Assembly (NCBI GenBank): GCA_040902925.1 | Contig: JBBDWJ010000148.1 | Coordinates: 1-33,027, forward strand | Length of the DNA: 33,027 nt | Direction of reading: 5' to 3' | Origin: JBBDWJ01 sp040902925 | Lineage (GTDB): Bacteria; Acidobacteriota; Terriglobia; Bryobacterales; UBA6623 | In this document: one piece after another, positions 26,809 to 33,027 of the stretch | Numbering within the stretch: the first letter of the stretch is position 1 | How the letters are laid out: every line of letters starts with the position of its first letter | Notes under the pieces: model-generated | Databases searched by the model: none | What the model was told of the DNA's origin: nothing | Seen by the model: only the letters and a program-made list of their open reading frames with translations | Position numbers and translations under genes: made by a program

Positions 26809-28170
26809 CTAGACTTGCTTTGGGTCGGGATGCGCCCACGGCTTGCGGTAGGGCCTGGCTAGCAGTTTGTTTGCCTCCGCGTCGCCGACGATTTGATGCT
26901 TGGCCGGGTCCCAATGCAGCGTGCGGCCGGTTTTCATGGCCAGATTCGCGAGGATGCAACTGGTCGTCGAGATGTGGCCTTGCTCGATATCGGCTACCGG
27001 TTTGCCGCGGTTGTCGATCGCCCTGAGCAGATCCTGCATGTGATAACGCACTGCCGGCGCAACGTGGCGTTCAAGGCGCTCTTCGGTCTTATCTTCGGGA
27101 TATTCTTCGAGCTCGTAGGTGACGTCTTTGTGAATCGTCTGGCCGTCTTTTTCCATCGGCGTGAAGTCGTAGCTATGGACGCTGACCTTGAGCGTTCCCT
27201 TGTCGCCGTAGAAGGTCGCGCCCCAGGGGTAATTCGGATCGTTGGGATGTCCCCAGGAGCGATGCTGCCAGACGACCTTCAGGTCGCCGTGGTCGAAGGT
27301 GGCGGTTTGCGTGTCGGAGATATTCGCCTTGCTTTGTTTATCGACCAGGATGCCACCTTCGGAGCTGACGCTTTTGGGCCAGGAAAGATCGAGCATCCAG
27401 CGCGTCATGTCGTACATGTGGATACACATGTCGCCGACGATGCCGTTGCCGTACTCCATGAAAGCGCGCCAGCGGCGCGGGTGAACCAGTTCGTTGTAAG
27501 GCCGCATCGGGGCTGGCCCGGTCCACATCTCGTAGTCGAGATTCGCAGGCGGCGTGGTGTCGGGCGGATTTTCCGTCGCGCGCATGTGGTAGTAGCAATA
27601 GCACTCGACCAATCCGATCTTGCCCAGCTTGCCGGTCTTGATGATCTCATCGCGCGCCTCGACCAGATGGGGCGTGCTGCGGCGCTGCGTGCCGACTTGC
27701 ACCACGCGATTATATTTGCGGGCGGCCGCCAGCATCGCTTGCCCTTCGACGACGTCGACGCTGATCGGCTTTTGCACGTAAATGTCGGCGCCGGACTGGC
27801 AGGCGGCGATCATCGGCAGCGCGTGCCAGTGGTCGGGCGGCGCGATCAGCACGATGTCGAGGTCCTTTTCCCTGAGCATCGCGCGGTAGTCGGAAAACGT
27901 GCGCGGTTTTTTCTTCGAACGCTGGCGGGAGGCGACGATCTCGGCCGCGCCTTCGAGCATCTGCGAATCCACGTCGCAGAGCGAGACGACTTCGACGGGC
28001 GCGATCTGGATCAGCCGCAGCAGATCGACTTTGCCGTACCAGCCCGTGCCGATCAGCCCCACGCGCCGTACTTTCTGGTTGTCGTATTCGATGGCGGGCA
28101 TCGCCGCCGCCGCAGCGGATGCGAAGGCAAGACCGGCGGTTGAGGATTTCAGGAATTGACGGCGATTCAT
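26809..28170 (-). CDS. Tat-exported Gfo/Idh/MocA-family oxidoreductase
   Basis: The 453-aa protein begins with a twin-arginine signal (MNRRQFLKSSTAGLAFASAAA), so it is exported folded, probably with its cofactor. A Rossmann domain follows: VRRVGLIGTGWYGKVDLLRLIQ, VVSLCDVDSQML, LDIVLIAPPDHWHALPMIAACQSGADIYVQKPIS, the last with the conserved lysine of the E/QKP motif. The C-terminal alpha/beta domain has GIVGDMCIHMYDMTRWML, which holds the usual active-site histidine. Substrates are typically sugars or inositols with NAD(P). GGAGG lies eight bases before the ATG. This exported subgroup is common in Acidobacteriota and Planctomycetes. Confidence 0.92.
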   Translation of the reverse strand: MNRRQFLKSSTAGLAFASAAAAAMPAIEYDNQKVRRVGLIGTGWYGKVDLLRLIQIAPVEVVSLCDVDSQMLEGAAEIVASRQRSKKKPRTFSDYRAMLREKDLDIVLIAPPDHWHALPMIAACQSGADIYVQKPISVDVVEGQAMLAAARKYNRVVQVGTQRRSTPHLVEARDEIIKTGKLGKIGLVECYCYYHMRATENPPDTTPPANLDYEMWTGPAPMRPYNELVHPRRWRAFMEYGNGIVGDMCIHMYDMTRWMLDLSWPKSVSSEGGILVDKQSKANISDTQTATFDHGDLKVVWQHRSWGHPNDPNYPWGATFYGDKGTLKVSVHSYDFTPMEKDGQTIHKDVTYELEEYPEDKTEERLERHVAPAVRYHMQDLLRAIDNRGKPVADIEQGHISTTSCILANLAMKTGRTLHWDPAKHQIVGDAEANKLLARPYRKPWAHPDPKQV

Positions 28171-28331
28171 AGGCTCTGCCTCCTGCGCAAGGTGGGAATC
28201 TTATCGAAGTAAACGGCAATCCATCCGACACTCTATGAAAGCACATCTGGATTCCAAGGGCGTACGGATTTCACCCCTTCGGGAATCTACTCTACGGCGT
28301 CAGTTTGGCCTGAGAGCCGGGGACCACACAC

Positions 28332-30896
28332 CTATCCGTTCTGCTGAGCGGCCATCGATTCCCGCGTCAAAACGACTTCTCCCGCCGGGTTTCGCACCGT
28401 GACTGTATAGACGCCAGGGCCGAAAACAGGCGGCGCAAACGACGGCTCCATCAGGCGATAGGTATAAATGTGCTCCCGTGAAGGCTGCTCGCGAGTCACT
28501 TCGAGCAGCGACCCGGCCTCGGCGCTCTCGATCGGATCGAGAAACCAGCCGCTTTGCGGCAGTCCGTTCTCCTGTTGTTGGATGACGATGGGCCAGCCTT
28601 CGCAAGGGCGGGCGTCCGGCCGGCTCGCATCGACCCAGCGCGGCCAGTTGGCAACGGTGACGGTTTGTGGTGCGCGATCGAACTCGATGATGGCGTAGCC
28701 GGGAGCGCGATGGTTGACGGCGGTCGGCTCAATGCCAACCTTAGTCGGATTGAACACCGCATGAACCGTTAGGCGATTGCCGAACCCGTCGAGATACTCG
28801 CCGTAGTTGCGGGGCGCGCCAGGCGCGCGGTTTAAGCCCGGCTCGGGCGGGTACCAGCGCCGTGGAAAAAGATTCGAGACCGCCGGTACGCAAAGCGCCC
28901 AGCCGGCGTCGTTCCACGTGTCTACGCCATACCGTATCGTGCTGCCCAGATGCTGGTCGCCGGCAATGTGGACCGCGAGTGCGCGTCGTATCGCTCGTAC
29001 CGCTTCGTTTCGCGGTGTCTGCGGCCAGCCGTTCGAATCGTGGTCGGCGACCTTCACTTCTGCTTCCGCGTACTCGTCGTCAGCGAGCAGCGGTAGCTGA
29101 GGAGTTACGGCGCCGGTATCGGCCGGCGGCGGCAGCGTTGCCAGGTTTGCAAAAATCGTCTGGGAGACGGCGGCTTTGATCCAGGCGCCCTCGCTCCAGT
29201 CCTGCGCCCAGTGATGAAGGAAATCGATCTGCCGCGGGCCCAGTAGTTGCGCGCCGGCGGCATCCCCATCCACGGCGGCATTGTATTCCGGGTTTTTCGC
29301 CCAACCATTGACGATCTGCGCCTTGGGAACCGCAAACTTCGGCGCCGACTTCCATTTGCGATCCTCGAGGATCGCGAAGCTCACGCCGCCGCAAAGTAGC
29401 TCGGTGTAGTAGACGCTAATGCCTTGATCGACAGGCGTGGCGTCGAACGCGTCGGGCAGATGGCTGGTCTGCGTACGCTGCACCATGTTGACCCATTCGG
29501 CGGGCTCCTTATAACCGCCGCTGTCTTGCCCGATCTGCCCTTCGCCCTCGGCCTGGCGTCCGCCCGCGCCCCACACGTTGCCGTGATAAACGTCGTGATC
29601 GTCGGTCATGCAGACCGCCGGCGTATCGCGGAGCAGCTCGCCATAGGTCCAGCCGAACAGATACCACTTGCGCAGGTAGTCGAGCGCCGCGCGCTCAACC
29701 GGCAGTCGTTCGGTGCCATAGCTCGCGGAGCGCTCATAGATTTGATCGCCGGTAAACAGCAGCAGATCTGGACGAAAGTGTCGCAGGTTGCGCACGATCG
29801 GAGTGTGCGGAAACCCGAGGTCGTTCATGCAGGAGAGGCCGCCGGCTACGATCCTTTCCTTGTGGCGAGGATCACGCCGGATCACGCCTTCGTAGGTGTG
29901 TTCCCCAGCCCCGCGATAGACCACTCGATAAGCCACGTCGGCGGTATCGTCCCAATCCGCCACGCGAAAGGATGCTGTCCTCGCCAGCGGGTCGATCCGA
30001 GATTCCGCGGCCGTCTGCCACTCGGCTTGACCGGAAGGCCGAATCTCAAGCCGCACCGCGCCCGACTGCGGGTCTATCGGAGCCATCTGCGCCGTCAACT
30101 TCAGAATGCCACGGCTGAGCGTGTGCATCGCAAATAGGATCGGGCCCCAGGCGCGCTCAGCGTGCTCATCGACTTTCGCGCCGCTGAGCTTCCACTCCCG
30201 GAACCAGCAGCGCAGCGAGCCTTGGTTCTCGCGCCCTCGGCGATTGATCCCCGACATCGTGATCACGTTTTGCGAAGCGTCGGGCGTCGCTTCGATCGAG
30301 CCGGAGCTACACACCAGGGCCAGGCCGCCGGTTGTCCAATCGGCCGCGACTTCGCGCGAGACGGTCGCGATTTGCCGTCCGGAGTCGTCGAGCGCCGCGA
30401 GCGTCAGTTGGTAGCCGGCGCTGCTTGGCTGGCCCGTGAGCACGAGTTCCAGATCCCCCGCAGGCTGCGTAAGGGCCGTCGATGCGTGTTCGAGATCTCC
30501 GATAAACAAACGCCCGTCGCTGGTAAGCCCGGCGTCGAGCCCAATGCCGTAAATGGCCGTGTCGCGATAATCTTCAAAGGGCGCGCGCATCCCGACGCGG
30601 AAACCGGCGAAGCCCTGTTCGTTGGACGCCTGCCGCTGTAGATACCCCAACTGGACCCGCGTCTCAAAAGCCTGCGCGCGGTTCGACAGCTCGTGGGTAA
30701 GCAGGAAAACGTTACGGTCACCGCCGGCCGTGACGCATTCGATGCGGCCATCGCGCAGACGCCAGTCCTGCAGGCGATTCGCCCAATACTGCGGGCCGAG
30801 CCAAACCTGGTCGGCCCCACCCGGGAATTTGGAAACGAAATCGGCGGCCAGCACGGGGCTTGCAGCCAAGACAAGAAAAGCGTCGCGGCGTCTCAT
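28332..30896 (-). CDS. Large exported PhoD-like alkaline phosphatase
   Basis: From ATG 30896 (MRRRDAFLVLAASPVLAAD, a signal peptide with Tat-like arginines) the product is about 854 aa, well above the 500-580 usual for PhoD. Roughly the first 230 residues look like a concanavalin/LamG-type beta-sandwich (WRLRDGRIECV ... RVGMRAPFEDYRD ... GRLFIGDLEH). Then come a fibronectin-like PhoD N-terminal part and the metallophosphatase domain with LLFTGDQIYE, CMTDDHDVYHGN and HIAGDQHLGS, where metal ligands are expected. A beta-rich domain of about 100 residues ends the protein. It probably hydrolyses phosphodiesters or monoesters outside the cytoplasm. The upstream frame to 30956 adds 20 residues before the signal, so I reject it. 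Confidence 0.85.
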   Translation of the reverse strand: MRRRDAFLVLAASPVLAADFVSKFPGGADQVWLGPQYWANRLQDWRLRDGRIECVTAGGDRNVFLLTHELSNRAQAFETRVQLGYLQRQASNEQGFAGFRVGMRAPFEDYRDTAIYGIGLDAGLTSDGRLFIGDLEHASTALTQPAGDLELVLTGQPSSAGYQLTLAALDDSGRQIATVSREVAADWTTGGLALVCSSGSIEATPDASQNVITMSGINRRGRENQGSLRCWFREWKLSGAKVDEHAERAWGPILFAMHTLSRGILKLTAQMAPIDPQSGAVRLEIRPSGQAEWQTAAESRIDPLARTASFRVADWDDTADVAYRVVYRGAGEHTYEGVIRRDPRHKERIVAGGLSCMNDLGFPHTPIVRNLRHFRPDLLLFTGDQIYERSASYGTERLPVERAALDYLRKWYLFGWTYGELLRDTPAVCMTDDHDVYHGNVWGAGGRQAEGEGQIGQDSGGYKEPAEWVNMVQRTQTSHLPDAFDATPVDQGISVYYTELLCGGVSFAILEDRKWKSAPKFAVPKAQIVNGWAKNPEYNAAVDGDAAGAQLLGPRQIDFLHHWAQDWSEGAWIKAAVSQTIFANLATLPPPADTGAVTPQLPLLADDEYAEAEVKVADHDSNGWPQTPRNEAVRAIRRALAVHIAGDQHLGSTIRYGVDTWNDAGWALCVPAVSNLFPRRWYPPEPGLNRAPGAPRNYGEYLDGFGNRLTVHAVFNPTKVGIEPTAVNHRAPGYAIIEFDRAPQTVTVANWPRWVDASRPDARPCEGWPIVIQQQENGLPQSGWFLDPIESAEAGSLLEVTREQPSREHIYTYRLMEPSFAPPVFGPGVYTVTVRNPAGEVVLTRESMAAQQNG

Positions 30897-31201
30897 GAAT
30901 TCGGTACCGCTCTCCCGCACAACCGGCTCGAAAAGTTTGGAAGCGGAAGGAGGCAAAATCGGAAGTCGCAGTTAGACTACTATGCCGGAAGCATGGTCCG
31001 CAACGGAGGGTTGCAACGACTCCGAACACCGGACGGTTGACAGCGCCGGTAGACTCGAAGCAGAGGAGGGTTTTGCCGCCGGACCGGGCTGCTTGAATCC
31101 GGCGCGCCGACCCTGAATCCAGCCATGGCCGCCTCTTTTTCGCTGAAGGATGCCCCGATTGGCGGCGTGCGCCGCAGTTGCGGGCATATTGACCGAACAC
31201 A
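30897..31201. other. Divergent intergenic region, 305 bp, nothing firm seen
   Basis: This separates the PhoD-like gene (minus) from the zincin-like gene (plus), so it should hold promoters for both. I see a short inverted repeat, GCAAC/GTTGC, near 31000-31015, and no convincing -35/-10 pair. Open frames crossing it look like chance. Confidence 0.5.
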
Positions 31202-31774
31202 ATGGTGACCGATCGCCAGCCGCGAAAGAAAACTCTGCAATCCGAATTTGTCGCCAGCGACCTTCTGGAAGCTCTGGAGGTGCCGCCCGACGACCGCTTG
31301 ATTGCGCCCGCGCGAGAGATCGAGGCGGCTCTGAAAGCGGGCGAGGGACCGCCGGTGCGCCGCTCTTGCGCCAACTTTCTGAAAGCCGCGGCTGATTTTT
31401 ACGGGGTCCGGCCGCCGCAATTGCGTGTGCTGGCCGCGCGCCCGTTGCGCGTGCGCGAGGGCGGCTGGGCGACCGAGCTGTTCGGCGACTACGATCCGTC
31501 CACGACCGTCATCCGCGTCTGGATGCGCACTGCCGTCCGCAAGCAGGTCACTTCCTACGGCACGTTTTTCAGCACCTTGGTTCACGAGTTCTGCCATCAC
31601 CTCGATATCGAGCGGCTGGGCTTTAGCGACTCGCCGCATACGCGCGGTTTCTACGAGCGGGTGGCGGTGTTGTATCACCATGCGCGGCAAACGCCTCGGA
31701 AAAAAATCGCCTGGGCGGCGGTCCCCGGAGGGACCTGGAGAGTCGATTGGAAGCGCATGAATCGCGGCCGTTGA
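31202..31774 (+). CDS. Small HExxH zincin-like protein, SprT-like
   Basis: The 190-aa protein has a metallopeptidase core: STLVHEFCHHLDIERLGF, with H128-E129-x-x-H132 on a helix, and SPHTRGFYERV 14 residues later, where His146 could be the third ligand. Before it is a beta-rich segment with WATELFGDYDPSTTVIRVWMRTAV. The layout recalls SprT-like and Wss-type proteases. There is no signal peptide or membrane segment, so it should be cytoplasmic. The start at ATG 31202 has no strong ribosome binding site. Substrate is unknown, and it may be a conserved acidobacterial family. Confidence 0.75.
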   Translation: MVTDRQPRKKTLQSEFVASDLLEALEVPPDDRLIAPAREIEAALKAGEGPPVRRSCANFLKAAADFYGVRPPQLRVLAARPLRVREGGWATELFGDYDPSTTVIRVWMRTAVRKQVTSYGTFFSTLVHEFCHHLDIERLGFSDSPHTRGFYERVAVLYHHARQTPRKKIAWAAVPGGTWRVDWKRMNRGR

Positions 31775-31885
31775 CCGAGGCTAGCCCGGCGTCCCTGGGC
31801 AGGGCGCGGCATTGCTGACCGATTGCCCTGACCGCGCCGGTCGCCCTGGTTTACAATTAGGAAAAGATAGGGGCCTCACAGAGCT

Positions 31886-32275
31886 ATGGGATTGTTCGAT
31901 ATTTTCCGGCCGAAATGGAAGCACAGCAGCGCGGACGTCCGCGTCGCCGCCGCCAGCGAAACCAACGACGAGAATATTCTGATCGAGATGGCGGCCAAGG
32001 ATCGCGAGTGGTTCGTCCGCCACCACGCCTTTGACGTTTTGCGTTCGCGCGACTGCGGACAACACGTCTACGCCCAACTCGCGCGTACCGCCGGTGACGA
32101 GGAGATCCGGCGCAAGGCTATCAAGAAGCTTACCGACTTGGCGGTGCTGCAGGAAGTCGCCACCGGCGATAAGTACCGCTACATCCGCGACGCGGCGGAG
32201 CATCGCCTCGAAGAACTGCGAGAAAATATTTGGGGCGAGAATCAGCAGGCCGAGTCGGCCAAGACGGCAGGCTGA
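31886..32275 (+). CDS. HEAT-like repeat protein of 129 residues
   Basis: The small helical protein shows two or three HEAT-like units: DVRVAAASETNDENILIEMAAKDREWFVRHHAFDVL, then YAQLARTAGDEEIRRKAIKKL, then LAVLQEVATGDKYRYIRDAAEHRLEEL. Such repeats are protein-binding scaffolds. There is no signal or catalytic motif. It begins at ATG 31886, 111 bp after the zincin-like gene, with only a weak ribosome binding site. The first residues MGLFDIFRPKWK resemble other small cytosolic proteins. No specific partner can be named. Confidence 0.7.
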   Translation: MGLFDIFRPKWKHSSADVRVAAASETNDENILIEMAAKDREWFVRHHAFDVLRSRDCGQHVYAQLARTAGDEEIRRKAIKKLTDLAVLQEVATGDKYRYIRDAAEHRLEELRENIWGENQQAESAKTAG

Positions 32276-32434
32276 CGCGCGGCCCATCCCCGCCCGCGCT
32301 TCGCCGCCGCGGAGTTGCGCGCTTTTCCACACGAGTTTCAGCGAATCCTCCGCGAGACTCAGCGAGATCGCTGGGCCGGGCCGAAGATAGGGCCGGAGCG
32401 CGGGCGCGCTCCGGCAGTAACTTCCGCCAGATCG

Positions 32435-33027
32435 CTACTTCGGAAACCCAGGGCTGTCTTTTACTTCCTGAATCTGCGCGGTGTGGCGTAGCGTGTGTCC
32501 GGAAAGAAATAGCAGCCACTGGTAGGCGTCCAATTCCTTGAATACGGGGTTCTCGCCGGCGTGTTCGCGCAGGTCATCGCGCGAGGCCGCCAGGGCAGCG
32601 GTTTCCGCGCGGCTTTGCTTGAAGTGATCAACGGCTCCCTGCGGCGAACTGAACTTGTTGCTTGGTTTCAGCGGCTCGGGGGCCTGCGCCTTGAAGCTGC
32701 GGTCGACGATCATCGCAAGCACTTTCTCGTCGAGCGGCTTACGGGTCTCGATCCGTTCCGGCGACGGCTCGGAGGTGAGCACTTTGTTCGCAATCAGCTC
32801 GCGCAGGAAGTCTTCGCTCAAGGCGATGTGCTCGGCGCAGTCGGCGATTGACCAGCGGTCCGGCGCGGCTTTGTAGGTCCACTGCGCTGGCGTGAGTCCT
32901 TCCACGGAGCTGAGAAACTCTTGCGAGCTTTTGGCGAGGTGATCCGTCAAAACGCGGCGTTCCGCATCCGGCAAGCCGGCTGCCATGGCCGATACCAAAG
33001 ACAGCATCAGAACAGGCGCAATCCTTC
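32435..33027 (-). CDS. DinB-fold protein with likely signal peptide (5' end beyond window)
   Basis: The visible part is a four-helix DinB-like protein: a helix ending PAQWTYKAAPDRWSIADCAEHIALSEDFL with the first histidine, and YQWLLFLSGHTLRHTAQIQEV with the H-x-x-x-H pair, so the metal-binding triad is intact. The first ATG in the window is at 33007, but the frame stays open to the edge. The extra residues give RIAPVLMLSLVSAMAAGLPDAE, a hydrophobic signal-like stretch, so the true start probably lies outside. DinB relatives include thiol transferases and damage-inducible proteins, mostly cytoplasmic; an exported one is less common. Activity is unknown. Confidence 0.8.
   Translation of the reverse strand, partial: RIAPVLMLSLVSAMAAGLPDAERRVLTDHLAKSSQEFLSSVEGLTPAQWTYKAAPDRWSIADCAEHIALSEDFLRELIANKVLTSEPSPERIETRKPLDEKVLAMIVDRSFKAQAPEPLKPSNKFSSPQGAVDHFKQSRAETAALAASRDDLREHAGENPVFKELDAYQWLLFLSGHTLRHTAQIQEVKDSPGFPK

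Noticed and set aside
26893..28143. 416-codon open frame on the plus strand, opposite the Gfo/Idh/MocA gene
   Set aside because: It mirrors the coding frame of a clear gene; the product is arginine/histidine-rich and unlike any family. This is a GC-bias shadow.
31803..31838. Hairpin GGCGCGG/CCGCGCC after the zincin-like gene as a terminator
   Set aside because: The loop is 22 bases, competing pairings exist and no T-run follows.

Overview
The window is GC-rich bacterial chromosome, most likely from an Acidobacteriota member of the Solibacter/Bryobacter group. The main pointer is the C-terminal domain of the first protein (121-939), which looks like the 'Solibacter uncharacterized C-terminal domain' (TIGR03437 type) and follows an NHL-repeat beta-propeller. 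Frequent GTG starts, Tat-exported Gfo/Idh/MocA oxidoreductases and many exported proteins agree with this. The assignment is from recall of families, not from a search.

Layout. 1-3.2 kb: an exported NHL-repeat protein whose C-terminal part lies in another frame, so it is a broken gene or an assembly error. 3.24-3.32 kb: tRNA-Lys(UUU) with encoded CCA. 3.3-3.8 kb: no gene seen. 3.8-13.66 kb, all on the minus strand: a cobalamin-riboswitch-controlled operon in transcription order cobQ, cbiB, cobD, btuF, btuD, btuC, cobU, cobS, cobC, cobT. It combines ABC import of corrinoids with every late step from cobyric acid to cobalamin. No corrin-ring genes, adenosyltransferase or outer-membrane receptor lie in the window, so the operon reads as salvage plus nucleotide-loop assembly. 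Almost every junction overlaps or is within a few bases.

13.8-18.2 kb, minus strand: a GT4 glycosyltransferase, a polytopic GT-C-like membrane protein and a soluble PAS-histidine kinase without a response regulator beside it. 18.4-24.3 kb, plus strand: hypoxanthine phosphoribosyltransferase, endonuclease IV, leucyl-tRNA synthetase, a GNAT acetyltransferase and an NmrA-like NAD(P)-binding protein. 24.4-30.9 kb, minus strand: a serine hydrolase of the beta-lactamase class C fold, an exported protein of unknown function, a Tat-exported Gfo/Idh/MocA oxidoreductase and a large PhoD-like phosphatase; all four look exported. 31.2-32.3 kb, plus strand: a small HExxH zincin-like protein and a HEAT-like protein. 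The right edge holds a DinB-fold protein that runs off the window.

The most interesting signal is the riboswitch expression platform. The B12 aptamer (13460-13622, minus strand) is followed by a stem that buries the only good Shine-Dalgarno sequence. That sequence does not serve cobQ, which has none. It serves a four-codon reading frame joined by TGATG to a 19-codon frame, whose stop lies in a hairpin one base before the cobQ start. This suggests control of the operon through coupled leader peptides. Three short dispersed-type intergenic repeats (20.1, 24.3 and 26.8 kb) are also present; one supplies the C-terminus of a protein.
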